Assembly (NCBI GenBank): GCA_009801085.1
Contig: VNWV01000007.1
Span: forward strand, 2,480,001 to 2,544,000
Length of the DNA stretch: 64,000 bases
Direction: 5' to 3'
From: Lasiodiplodia sp. COLG20
Taxonomy: Eukaryota; Ascomycota; Dothideomycetes; Botryosphaeriales; Botryosphaeriaceae
Shown: positions 10,246-21,420 of the stretch, piece by piece
Layout: every line of letters starts with the position of its first letter
How positions within the stretch are numbered: the first letter of the stretch is position 1
Made by a program: the position numbers and the translations under genes
The notes under the pieces: generated by a model
Seen by the model: only the letters and a program-made list of their open reading frames with translations
Database searches by the model: none
Told to the model about the DNA's origin: nothing

Positions 10246-12100
10246 GGCGGTTGAGCTGGACCGGACGGACAGCTGCTTAGAACACCGAGCCAGCGATGCT
10301 TGTTTTAACTGAAACAGAAGAAATAACGACAGTGGATCATTGTTGATGGAACGTGTTTAAGCAAGGATGCAAGATGCCAGAGAAAGGGATGCACTGAGAG
10401 CTCGGGTGGGACACTGGATCTCCAGAGTGATGCCACGGGTTAAATATATGTCGCTAGTATATTAAGAAATAATTTGGATTGAAAGATGAATCTGGCCGAG
10501 CGAACTCAGAGTCAAATCATAGAGCTGGGAGACTAGCGGCATGGTGAGAAAAAGCCACCATCACACGTTTGAGAATGAAGCATCGCGGGATAACCTCGCA
10601 CGAGCCGTGTCTGGGAATTCCCAGACACCAGATTAGAATTGCAAATTTCGCAGCACATGATAGGCAATGGAATGGAACTTCGAATTGCGACCGGAACGCA
10701 GGACTGGCCGGTCAAGATGTATGGACGGGAGGATCATTTGAATTGCAGGATATTATGGACCGACACGGCCCGTGAAGATCCATAATGTGTTGATGTGAGA
10801 CATCGGTTCTAGCTGAATCTCTCATAACTGGTGACGCAGAATTCTCAGCTGCTGGACTTGGTATAGATGTATTGGCTTTCGAGGATGTGCCCGCTGGACA
10901 AACAGAGGCGCTCGAGGCTATGTCATGGTGATGTAATGAGTGTAAGCGCAGGTATTCCGCTCTGTTTGGGGGTGACTGAGAGATCGCGTCGGAGTCGAAA
11001 TGTGGCGTTCACTTGCCACCACATTTCATCCTCAAGTGGTTGTCTGGCGGCTCAATACTTCGATTAATAACTCAGCTTACACATTCATTATGATACCTGT
11101 GCAATAAAATACCACTATCGGGCGGCTATTGAGCACATTTAAAATCTATGAATTGCCACTTTCTGATAGCAATTCTAGTTAGTCGCATAGTGAACCTTTC
11201 GAAAAGGACACCGCTATACCGGTCGATATTAACAATAGTGAGGTTGCACGTTCTACGGCAGTGCGCGCCATCTTCCATTTACCAAACACCTGTCGACTGC
11301 CAAGAGCGGCAGATATATGTGGGTTCTACCTACCACATCATGTGCAAGAACGCCGCCGTCCCTTGTTCTAAAGCCCTGCTATTCTTCGCGCTAGCTGTCG
11401 GACGTACAACCAATATTTCTACCAAAAGAAAGAAAAAAGGCTTCCGATCACCCGATCACTGTAATTTGCATTGCGTTCCTATGGATGACCTTGCAATTAG
11501 TCTGGCCATCCTTTCGTGGGAATGCAACCGACGGAACGATTCATCCCCAGGAATGCGCGGAGGGATGCTCCGACCTCCTTGATACCAAATTCGGAATACT
11601 GATTTAGTGCAGCTGGCCGGATAGACTCGGGTTTCAGAAATGACCGCGTATTGGCTGCAAAGTCGTCCCTCCATATGTGATTTTGTATCGGACCATCGGA
11701 AGACTCTGAGCATCCACAAGCTTTGTGCTACAGATCCAAAAATTAAGTCTTTATCTCAAAATTATGGAGACGATACCCATTGCCCGTCTCTGGACTAAAT
11801 AGCGAAAAATTCTTCCAGGAGGCGCTCACCGCAGTGTAATTGGAGACGCCTTGTGGTCTTTGATACTTGAAAGCAAAATCCGAAAAAGCTTTCCGCATTT
11901 GTGAAGACGGCCTGCTGGTAGAGATAAATGGATTGGACGTCCCCTTAACTACCTTACGGACCACCCTGAAATGTCTACTGTACGAGAAGTTGGCATAAGT
12001 CCGCCTGGTCGAGAGGAATTTCATCAAGGGACAACGAAGTCATTATCATGAATTGGAGCCTGATAGTAATTTCCTAAACAAACCATTGCTCAACACCCCC
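10246..12100. other. AT-rich gene-poor spacer up to the assembly gap
   Basis: About 1.85 kb with no gene I can support. Frames are short and broken. A minus frame around 11456-11719 reads moderately protein-like (PPRIPGDESFRRLHSHERMA) but has no start context or family. The left edge holds the acyltransferase promoter. Confidence 0.45.
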
Positions 12101-12168
12101 NNNNNNNNNNNNNNNNNNNNNNNNNNNNNNNNNNNNNNNNNNNNNNNNNNNNNNNNNNNNNNNNNNNN
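12101..12168. other. Assembly gap (68 N)
   Basis: Sixty-eight consecutive N bases are followed at once by a T-rich run (12169..12189, mostly T). The gap probably stopped at a homopolymer or repeat. Base composition differs on the two sides, AT-rich on the left and GC-balanced on the right. Confidence 0.97.
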
Positions 12169-14739
12169 TTTTTTTTTTTTTTTCTTTTTCAGAGATGGTG
12201 GAATGAGGCGGCGGCAGCCAGGCAGTTGGTTCAGTTGGCGGCTGGGCGTCAGCGTTCGTTTTGCGGTTTGCGGTCGCTGAACTTCGTCTCCCCTTGGCGC
12301 GATTCCCCGTCCAGGCATTTTATGCCGGACTCAGGCGGTGTCCTTCGCGAGCTGTGGTTTGAGCGCTTTGAGATGGGTTATTTTGGATTGGTTTTGTGCG
12401 CTGCTTGCGAGGACCTTTTCTCATCTTTTTCTGTTCTTTGCCGTGACGCCGCGCGCGCTACCCAGGTTCCGTTTGCTCTTTGGAGGGTGTGAGCGGAGTG
12501 GAGTGGAGCGGAACGGGTTGGGGTTTTCCTGGGCGGCACGCGGCTTGCGTCCTTCTCTTATTCTTGACGCCGAGAGCCTCTTTAGTGCTCCCATCCTTTC
12601 GTCCTTCGCTCTTACCTTTTTCTTTTTCGTCAACCTTTGCTTTGTGGGAAGGGAGACGCGTTTGCCGCTGCCGATCGCTGCAAGCTTGAATCAGAATAAG
12701 TTTGAAAGCGTTGCGTTGCGTTTGAGTGTGCATTTGCGGTCTGCAGCAACATCAGCGGCGGCGTAGCGTAAGAATTGTGCGGTCATTGTCAGCGATGCAG
12801 CTAGAAATTTGAGAGTTTGGCGCTGCTCGAATTGGTGCTGACTTGACCGCGCGTCTCCCTTCCCCTTGCATCCGCGAGCGGCGACTCCGGCTGGAACTGG
12901 ATTGAGGCAGCTCCTGATGGCCATCGAATGAGAAAGGCCAAGTTCTGTCTCAAGGTCGGAGGGTTCAGAAATCTGAGAGTTTGGAAGTCAGACAGTTTGA
13001 AGACCCGAGACTGAACCGTTGGAGTTTGGTTGAACGATTGGAGGTTCGATTCGTTCAATGCCGTCGTCGCGCTCGCAGGACGCGTCGCTCCTGTCATGCT
13101 TGATAAGTGCTCTCGGTTGCTCGGCGGATGGAAGCGAGATCCCGGTATCGCTTCTCCGAAAAATGGCTGGGCGCGGCTTGAGAGAGAGGTTCATGCCGGT
13201 CATCTCGTGGCTTGAGTAGAGTGCCAGAGAAGGTCGCCAATGTCCTAGGCCTTAGAAGGAGATATGCAGGCCAGACGGACAAATGGATGATTGGTGAGCT
13301 GAGCGCATGAGTTTGCGGAGCATGCTTCTGCCCGAGTTTCCTCGTTGACTTTGCCGATTGAGAAGGGTTTCGCGGCGTTAGAGATGTGATTTCGTTCAGT
13401 GATGAAGGGAGGTCTCGAGGGCGAGAAGCTGGAGGAGCTGATGCCTTAGCCAGAGATTGCAAAAGGAGTTGTGCGTGGCTGCGGCGAGAGTGGTGTAGCT
13501 CGAGGCGGAGAAGCGCTTTCGATGAGGCTTTGCGCTTTCTCCTGCAGGGCAGTTGGAACAGTAGTCTGGACGAGTTCGTTTGGAGAGGAATTGGAGAATT
13601 CACGTCCGATCGTTGAGTCCACTGCCCTTCAGAAAATGGAGTTTGAAATTTACTCCCAGGATCCTTGGTGTCGTTCGGTGAGGGACCAGCACAAAGCTGG
13701 CAGGAAGCGGCGCAGCGAGAATATAGAGAAGATTCTAAGGTTGCGTCAGCCAAAGCCGCGGTTTGAGGCAATCGGAAATGGGGAACTCACTGTTTGCTGC
13801 GCCCTTCCGCGCTGTTACTGAGGGTTTGACCTGCCTGCTACCAAGTTTGGTCTCGCCATGAAGAGGGTATGGCTCGACAAATATTTGGAGGTTGGAGTTT
13901 GGTAGTTTTCTCGGTGTGGTAGCAGGCAAATCGACAATGTGGGCGCGACCATGCCCTAGATGGTGAGACGTCGCCTGCTTGTGACCTTGCCAGATTTTGT
14001 GGTAAGTGCCGCCGCTCTGCTGATTGTGAATTTGATGGTCTGTTTGAAAAGGAAATGACCAAGCTCAGAGGAGATTGTTACTCGACTCGGAGATGTGGAA
14101 GATTGGAAGTTGGGAGCAGTGGGGCAGCGGCTGTGGAATTTTCTTTTGGTAAGTTTGGGCAAGGTCATTGGCGCGTTGTTTCGCATTTGCCATGAAGCTG
14201 GGATCCTGGGCGCGGTGTCCGATCATGAAATGGTGATCTGGTGGTGAGTTTCACAGGACACTGAAAAGGAAGCGCCGATCCATGCTTCGCAAGCAAGGCT
14301 GATCGTCTCCAGCGGCTTGTTGGTCTTGGGTCTCGGTCCTGTATTTTTTTTTTTTTTGCAGCTTGAAAGTTTTCTGCAGAAGTAAGAGTCGTGCAGAGAG
14401 CGCGATGACTTGGTTATGTCTTCGCGTGTTTGGGAAGCGATTCGCTGCTGCTGCGCTGTGGAAGGAAAGTTTTGTGGGTGGAGACCTGTCCAGAGAACCG
14501 TTTGGAGCCGCTGTAAATAATACTAAAAAAGGAATTCCCACTGTGACAGCTGCCATTCCCTGCCTCTTGCGTATGATGAAGCCCTGTAGAGAGTGGAGTA
14601 AGAGGTGGGGCAATGAGGCAGAGGCATCAGCGCTGAGCTCGTCGAAGGCGCGTGATCAAGGTAGCGATCTCAATGGGCATGAAGAAGTCCCAGCACCAGT
14701 TTGGAAACGCCAAGCTCAGGCTGTGGTGAGGCAAGCTGT
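12169..14739. other. Long non-coding-looking region with recurrent GTTTGG words
   Basis: No gene is supported in 2.6 kb. The words GAGAGTTTGG, GGAGTTTGG and GGAGGTTGGAGTTTGG recur (12808, 12969, 13016, 13883), as does GCCATGAAG, suggesting old degenerate repeats. A T14 run is at 14344..14357. Minus-strand frames such as 13094-13771 are open but low in recognisable content. Confidence 0.4.
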
Positions 14740-15540
14740 CGAGAAAGTCCTCCGTGTGGGAAATCCTGAAAAAGGACACTGGTGTTCCGAAGCCTCAGTT
14801 CGCCAGCAGCTCAGAGAGAAGGAAACTCGTGAGACATGAGCCGCAGCAAAGGATGACGACGCATTGAGCCAAGGACTCGCGCGAGGTGCAATGATCAGTA
14901 AAGAGCGATCGTGTTGTGAAATCCCCGCTGCACCGAAGAGAGAAAAGGCGCAAGTCCTGGCTGCTGGAACACCGTTCGTGTCGAAAATCCGCCATAAAAA
15001 AAAGGTTGACTCTGGCCTTCCGAAAAGCCTCTGCATGCCGAAAGCCCGAGTGGAATGCGTAAGAGGAGCATGGGCAGCAATGGAGAGAAGAAGTTTGGAA
15101 GAGGCTCGCTCGGGACTCGCGCAAGGTGTGTGATCATCGAAAGACAACGATGAGTGAAATCCCCGCAACACCTGAGAGAGTAATAAGAAGCGCGAGTCCA
15201 AGCTGCTGGAAGGTCCGGTAGTCGAAAATCCGCTCGAAGAAAAGGTTCTGACAAAGCTTTCATCTGCCTCTGTGCTGCTGAAAATCCCGAAGAGAGAAAA
15301 GGACGTGAACAGCGAGCAGCGATGAATGAGGAACATCGTGAACAAGAAATCCGCACAAGGTGCTCGATCAAAAGAGGAGTGATCGTACCCAGACGCACCG
15401 AAGGAGGAGCGCAGATTCTCGTCGAAGAAGAGGCGTAAGCTCAAGGACTCGTGCAAGATGCTAAATCAGAAATGGTGGTCACGATCGAAAATCCCCGCAG
15501 CACCAGAACAGAGGAAGCACAAGTCCGAACTCGCAGAAAG
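14740..15540. repeat. Degenerate tandem repeat array, unit about 238 bp
   Basis: The core GAAATCCCCGC occurs at 14918..14928 and 15156..15166, an offset of 238 bp, and as GAAAATCCCCGC at 15487..15498. Matching flanks recur around each: GGACTCGCGCGAGGTG (near 14873), GGACTCGCGCAAGGTG (near 15113), CGCACAAGGTGCTCGATCA (near 15351) and GGACTCGTGCAAGATG (near 15443), with AAGTCC(T/A) and CTGCTGGAA after the core. Shorter GAAAATCC words fall between at roughly 60-90 bp, so the unit seems built of smaller sub-repeats. Because the repeats are related, long minus-strand frames stay open, but they give no recognisable protein. The array lies just downstream of the minus-strand gene ending at 15640. 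Confidence 0.6.
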
Positions 15541-15639
15541 CCGTGATGTCAGAACAAAAAGTCGAAATGCCGTGCCTTGACATGGAGAGGATCGGAAGAC
15601 GAATTCAAGGCGCCAGGAACAAGTCTCGGGTAATGAAAC

Positions 15640-17826
15640 CTACTCCTGCTCCCCGTTCTCGCGCTTGCGCCTCTTCGCGTAAGCCATGACGGCAGTACCG
15701 AAGTACCTGCACTCCTGGTCAAACGAGCGTGGGGTGCGATCTTTATCGTTCGCGGCATCCTGCGTGGATTTCCAGTTCTCTCGAACGGAGAGATCCCACT
15801 TCCAGCCCTCGGCGAGCGAGTCGCACATCTTCTCGAGCTCCGGCAACCACTCGGGGTGCGGAATGCGCCTACCCAGGCGGCGGAACATCGTGAAGTCGTA
15901 AGACGTCTTCGGGGTGGAGTAACTGTCCGGGAGCACAGGGTCACCGTCCTCGTCAACGGCGTCGTCGGTGACGGCATCGTTGTCGGTGACAGCGTCGGTG
16001 ACGGGAGTGCCATCGGTGGCGGGAGTGTCGTCGGTGGCGGGAGTGTCGTCGGCGTCGTCAACGGCATCCTCGTCGTCAGCGTCAGCGTCAGCGTCCACAA
16101 CGTCGGCGTCAGCGTCGGCGTCAGTGACAGGAGCGTTGTCGGCGTCGGTGACAGGAGCATCGTCGGTGGCGGGAGCGGGGGCGTCGTCAGTGACGGTGGC
16201 GGGGGCGTCCTCGATCGGGGAATAATCCTGCTCGCTCTCGTAATCGGGCAGGTCATCCTCGGGAGTCTCTTCCATGGCCTCGTTAGTGGCCGGAATCTCA
16301 TCAACAGTCATCGTCTTCCCGGCAGCCGAAGCATCCACTCCCAACGTCGACAATGGCTTGCCGGAAATGACGGGAGCTTCGAGGCTGGTGCCGTCCGCAA
16401 GCTCAGGCTGGAATGAACCAGCAGGAACCGACGGAGCGACAGGGGACGCGGGCAGAACGGCAGAAGACGTCGAAGGGGAAACCGCCGTGGCGTCACTGCT
16501 GCCAGCTGACTTCTCCTCCTGCTGCTGCGCCGGGCGAGAGAGGGAGAACGAAGAGGTAGACGAACCGGCGCTGAAAGCGGAGGACGACACGCTCGACGAG
16601 GCCGCGGCAACAGAGAAGAGACCAGAAGAAGAAGCCGAACTAGCAGAGGACGAGAACGAGGCGGTGGAAGAGCCGAAAGAGGCGGCAGACGAGGGACCAG
16701 TGGTCGTGGGCCTGAAGCCAGACAGAGTCGAAGCAACAGGGGCGGCGCTGCTGCTGCCCATCTCCACATCACCGGCAGAGCGTCCGCCGTCAACCTCGGC
16801 GCCGAAGGCAACCTCAGCATCAAGCATCGACTCTGAGCGAGCAGAGCCGTCAATCTCCACGTCCGACTCCGAAGAGCCACCCGCAGGCACGGACATCTCG
16901 ACTTCGTGACTCGCCGCTTGGAGAGGGAGGCGAGCGGTGGAGACAGCACTGTCGCCGGTCATGGCGACATCAGTGACAGGCAAGCTGCCAGCAGACGAAG
17001 CGACGACGGGCGCGACGACAGGGCTAGCATCCTGCATGGGGACAGCAGGCGCGGAGGCAGCAGCAGCAGGCGCACTTGAGACGCACGAGGTCTCGTCGTT
17101 GTCGGTGGTGGTGGTCGAGGTGGTCGTGGTGGTCGACACAACAGGGGCCAGACCTGTTTCCATGGCCGGCTGGGGGAAACCGGCGGGGACATCATCGGAC
17201 TGGGCGGTGTGAAGGTCCGGAGACACAACGCACGACGACGGCTGGAGCTGGACAGGAGCGGAGGCCGGAGCCGGCGCAACCTGGGCAGCCGTCGTCAGTG
17301 ATCCCTGGGTGCCAGACGGGACACCAGACGCAAGACCGGGACCAGAACCAGAGGGGGGAGCGACCGATGCACCAGAGGCGGGGACACCGGCGGACGAAGC
17401 TTGACCATTGCGGAGGGCCGTAAGGCTCCTGGCCGTAACTGGGTTCAGATACGTCAGGACGACCTCGTTCTCGAGACGAGGCCGTTTGATGCGATTAATC
17501 GCATACTCCTGGTCTTCCTGAAACGGGCGCTTCAGGAGCTTGCCGTCCGGGCCCGGGCACAGACTCTTGCACATTGGAACTGAAGACTTCTCGGGAGAAG
17601 CCTCAGCCGGAAGCTTGCTGGTGAGGAAAACATCCTCCATGTGAACGTCCTGGGCGGACGACGCAAGGTCAAAGACCTGCGGGCTGACAATGGAGGAGCT
17701 CCTCGGCGTGAGCTCGATGCCCTCCATGGGTCCGGAGGAAGAAGAAAACTCGACTCCCTCCATCTCGCAAGGGGAGCAGGCGAACTCGACGCCCTCCATG
17801 AACTCGGCGGTGTACTCGGAGAACAT
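15640..17826 (-). CDS. Large low-complexity Ser/Ala/Asp-rich protein with N-terminal MEGVEF repeats
   Basis: One uninterrupted frame of 728 residues with a good start context (CTTCACC-ATG-TTC). The N-terminus has three short repeats: EFMEGVEFACSPCE, MEGVEFSSSSGP and MEGIELTPRSSS, with a fourth looser copy (VHMEDVFL). A basic segment KLLKRPFQEDQEYAINRIKRPRLE (about residues 93-118; quoted in part) could be a nuclear signal. The middle is Pro/Ser/Ala/Thr-rich. A stretch of Asp/Ala/Thr repeats (TDDAPVTDADNAPVTDAD and similar) precedes the only globular-looking part, the last 95 residues, which begin TSYDFTMFRRLGRRIPHPEW and contain CDSLAEGWKWDLSVRENW. The product ends in AKRRKRENGEQE. I do not recognise a family. 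A nuclear, intrinsically disordered role is a guess. An open frame of this length with a good start argues that it is real. Confidence 0.7.
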   Translation of the reverse strand: MFSEYTAEFMEGVEFACSPCEMEGVEFSSSSGPMEGIELTPRSSSIVSPQVFDLASSAQDVHMEDVFLTSKLPAEASPEKSSVPMCKSLCPGPDGKLLKRPFQEDQEYAINRIKRPRLENEVVLTYLNPVTARSLTALRNGQASSAGVPASGASVAPPSGSGPGLASGVPSGTQGSLTTAAQVAPAPASAPVQLQPSSCVVSPDLHTAQSDDVPAGFPQPAMETGLAPVVSTTTTTSTTTTDNDETSCVSSAPAAAASAPAVPMQDASPVVAPVVASSAGSLPVTDVAMTGDSAVSTARLPLQAASHEVEMSVPAGGSSESDVEIDGSARSESMLDAEVAFGAEVDGGRSAGDVEMGSSSAAPVASTLSGFRPTTTGPSSAASFGSSTASFSSSASSASSSGLFSVAAASSSVSSSAFSAGSSTSSFSLSRPAQQQEEKSAGSSDATAVSPSTSSAVLPASPVAPSVPAGSFQPELADGTSLEAPVISGKPLSTLGVDASAAGKTMTVDEIPATNEAMEETPEDDLPDYESEQDYSPIEDAPATVTDDAPAPATDDAPVTDADNAPVTDADADADVVDADADADDEDAVDDADDTPATDDTPATDGTPVTDAVTDNDAVTDDAVDEDGDPVLPDSYSTPKTSYDFTMFRRLGRRIPHPEWLPELEKMCDSLAEGWKWDLSVRENWKSTQDAANDKDRTPRSFDQECRYFGTAVMAYAKRRKRENGEQE

Positions 17827-20199
17827 GGTGAAGATGTGACGGATGTGAAGAAGGTGAGGTGGGCGGATTGTGAGCGGAATGTGGCGGGTGAAGATGGTGG
17901 TCGCTGAAGCTGCTTCGGACTTTGCTGGAAATCGCTGGTGTAGACGCTCGCGCGGGGAGGCGGCAGACGTACTCGTGGAAATCGCGGTGTCGACGAAGAA
18001 GCTGGTAGGAAAGAGAGGAGGGTTGGGCGGAGGAGGAGCAAGACCATATCGACCGTGGAGCCTCGCTTAGCGGGCCAAGACGAGGTGAACTCCTGGAAAA
18101 GCGAAGCTGGCCAATCACACGCCTGTGTGCTGCGCGCTGGGTGAAGATAGTGTCACTCATTCGGCAGCAATGCCCACTGCGGAACCGCCTGAAGCAGCCT
18201 ATGAAGGCGCGTAATGCGTGCCAGCGGGCGAGCTGGCGTTCATGGGCGAAATGGCCATACAAGGCATGTCTGCAACGGGCGAGCAGTCGGGCAAGGCTCA
18301 AGCAGAATATATACTTCAGGAGATGAAAGCCGCAGACGGCAAGAAAGCACGCAAATTTTGTATATATTATGGACTGATATCGTATTAATCTCAGACAGAT
18401 GGTCTCATTTTGTATGCAGAAAGAAGAGGTCTGGAAGGCTTTTATACACAAACATCCGGGGCCCGCGGGCAAGCCGCCAGCGCAGGTGCAATCAAGATCG
18501 CGCGGACTCAGCTTGCACTCCATGCTTGACAGAAGATCTCATTTAGTCCTATCTACAGATTCCAGCGTCGCGCAAAGCGTTGTCGCGGCACAATGCCTCG
18601 AGGCGCAAAACAATGCTCGCGCGACGTTGACGTGGTCCGTGCACGTGGTGTTGCGGAGAGCGGTCCACCCCCGGACGCCACACGCCAGCAGCGCGCCCCG
18701 CAAAAGCTTGAATTTGACGGCGCAAGTCAGCGGTCTCATAGTCGGAATGGCTGCCGAAGACAGCATTGATAGGTTCCAGTTCCCTGCGCCGCCGGCCAAG
18801 CCCAACGCTGGCGTGGGCGCGCGCCGCCCGCGACGTGCATCCCGACAACGAGCGGCGACTCTCCCAGTGACGTCATCAGCAGCAGTGCGCGCGCTGCCTG
18901 AGCTCCACGCGGGCGGGTGAGAAATTCTCGCTCTCAGGCAGCAGCAGTGGGCTCAGGCAGGAAGTCGCGCGCTTAGTGATGCCAAGTGGCGGGGGCTGCT
19001 TGTGGCCTCACTTCGCGTTCGTGGCAGACGCAGAGCTAGATCTTCCTCCAAATTTGCAGAATCGTGCCGGAAGATCTAGCTCTCACCTGGGGAAAATGCC
19101 GGTGCCGCTCCTGACCGCCCAATTGGTCACTGAAGACAAAGCGGCCGCAGGAATGGCAGAGGCGCCATCGCGCAAACACTCGAGCTTGCTTCAATGAGCA
19201 AACAGCAGAAAACTACCAGAACGCTAACCATCAGAAGGCAATCTCTTGCCAGGACAGCGAGCGCACGCGCTTGCTCGCGTGGAGCGGCGAGCGGGATCCC
19301 CAGCTCATTTCTCAGCGGCAGTCTGGCGGCGGCGGCGAGCGCGAGCATAAGCCGTCCTGCCATAATCGGCGCTTGGGTGGGCAGCCAGCCAGCGCGACCG
19401 CCCGCAAAAGTCCTATCGATAGCAGTTGCCGACAGCATCAGCGCTGATGAGCCTGGTTTGCGGTAGGGTGGGTGACCATGGCGGTGGGCGCGCGCGGCGG
19501 GCTGCTCTTCCACACTGCGGGACTGCCGCCGATGCAAGTGAAAATTTTTCACAGGAAGCAGCTTCAGCACCAGCGGGCGCAGTTTGCGCTTCGGTGGGCG
19601 GCCATGAGCGGTGGCGGCTGCGAAAAGCGCTGTCCGCGTGCGTAGATTTAGCGAACCCGTCGACTGGCAGTTCATAAGCCAATGTTGCGGAGGGACGCGG
19701 CGGCGCTATTTGGGGGCCCGCCGCTAATTTTAGCGCCTAATTTAGGCCCCCTCCCGCCGGTTGCAGGGCCTGCCAGGCACCCACGCCGCGCGAACGTCGA
19801 CCCGGCTTGTTCAAAGCCAGTCGGCATTTTTGCCTGAGCAAGCGGCGGTCGCCCAAATTTGCGGGGCGCCCCGATGCTGCAGTGCCCGCAGAGTCATAGG
19901 CCCCTCTCCGCCCGCTCTGGCTGTTACTGCCTGCGTGCCCGCTCGCCTCCACTGCTCTTGCCATCGCTGCCTCCGCCGTCAACAATCCACGTACCTGAGA
20001 TCCTCTACTGCACACCCAGTGCCGCACATCGACATAGACGCGCTTTGTCTCTCTTGCTTCCTGCGCCCGACCGCTCCACCCTGATTACACCCTGCCGCCA
20101 GCACTCCGCTCCAGCATTCTCAGGTCCAGGCCAGCCCCTCTATTCGATTCCGCACTGCCGCAAATCCCTTCTGTTCTCCACACCCTTTTGCACCCTAGA
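17827..20199. other. GC-rich intergenic region without a supported gene
   Basis: The left 300 bp hold the promoter of the gene at 17826. The rest contains many short overlapping frames on both strands, none recognisable. The 19000-20000 part is GC-rich with frequent GGCGG/CCGCC words, which opens frames by chance. It contains the hairpin listed separately. Confidence 0.4.
19032..19083. repeat. Perfect 15-bp inverted repeat with 22-nt loop
   Basis: The left arm AGAGCTAGATCTTCC (19032..19046) is the exact reverse complement of the right arm GGAAGATCTAGCTCT (19069..19083). As RNA or DNA it would form a 15-bp stem with a 22-nt loop. No gene surrounds it. Confidence 0.85.
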
Positions 20200-21420
20200 A
20201 CATTCTGAGACAGACTTGACACAACGGGAAGCCGGAACGATGGGAAATGGCTGCACAAAAGGAGAATGCACTACTGAGGGATAGCTCAAAAGAGCCTAAT
20301 GCATCGTGGCTAAGGACTGGGAATTGAGTGAATTATGTTTAGGAGACACGGCTCTGGATGGAAAGAACCCGACGCTTTGGAAGTGGGAGGGAAAGGCCAT
20401 TTTGCACGCACGTTGTGAAGGACAGAAGTGCTTAGCGGTCATGGGATCCCATCCATTAGCCTGTAATGGCTACGCTGAAGGATTCTTGGCCTCGATTCTA
20501 GTTCACCGTAGGTTTATGGCGGTCTTCCTTCCCGACTGGCGTTGATGAGATCCGTCCGATACGGAAGTGGGTAAGAATCCTTTTCAGAAATTCTCCTTGG
20601 GCATCTAAAGTGCACCGCCGCCCTCTGCTTTTCCCCCCATCGGAATTCCTCTTCTCTTTCTACCAAGCATACGTCCATAATATTGCCATGTTTGGCTGAA
20701 TTCTGGAAGGAGAAGCAAGACGAGAACCTCGGTGAAACGCTGTTTAATAACGAATAAACCTATGAGGGGATAAAAGAGGGGCAAGACGAGGAAGATGAAG
20801 GAGCGCTTGGTTTCGACGTGGTTCAGCGCTTCATCCGAGACCAACAGCTGGAGCGCTTCCGCGAAATGCAGACTATCTCTCAGGAACAGCATGGAATTTC
20901 AACGTCACAACAGCCAATCCACACCAGACAAGAGATTTACCTTTCGCCTGAAATCCACAACAGAGAGAACCGAGGCTTTTGTCGGCAGAGCAGGCCCTCT
21001 AAAAGGAGCGGCCATCTTTCACACATGAGAACAAGTCTAAATCTCTCTGGAGCTCTCCCAGCATTGCTACATGGCGCTTCGCGAAACAAAAGTTAATGGT
21101 GGCCTCCCACGAGGCACTCCCACAAGTGGTGGAACGACCCGCGAGGAACAAGCCGGCGCATTTTAAAATACAAGTCCACGAAGCACACGTGGTACCAGGG
21201 ACAATGGGAAGCACGAAAAAGAACATGTTTTGGAGGGCTTCATGGGAAGATGCGAGAAGAGCAGGTCATGCGGCGAAAGGTGATGGCGGAACCGGAACTT
21301 TGAGCAAATTTCTCTTTTCTTTCAATAGTTTAGTATGGCAGCAACCAGACTCAGATCCGATGAGGCAGGACGACGGTATAGATGCCGCCCACCTTTGAGG
21401 GGGGAGATGTCATAGGACGG
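20200..21420 (+). mobile_element. Possible degraded LTR-retroelement remnant
   Basis: The region reads as several plus-strand pieces with protein-like composition broken by stops and frame changes. Examples are a piece near 20306-20545 (NPTLWKWEGKAIL), one near 20818-21093 (VQRFIRDQQLERFREMQ) and one near 21096-21398. At 21395-21410 a purine run (TTTGAGGGGGGAGA) is followed directly by TGTCATAGGACGGG, which looks like a polypurine tract next to an LTR start (TG...), as in fungal Ty3-type elements. I could not find a matching 5' LTR or reverse transcriptase motifs, so this is weak. An old non-element pseudogene is an alternative. Confidence 0.25.

Noticed and set aside
14716..15456. 246-residue minus-strand frame in the repeat array
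   Set aside because: Openness is explained by the related repeats; the Ser/Phe/Arg-rich product has no start context or recognisable domain.
19127..19675. 182-residue minus-strand frame in the GC-rich region
   Set aside because: High GC makes stops rare here, and several overlapping frames are equally open. No conserved feature.
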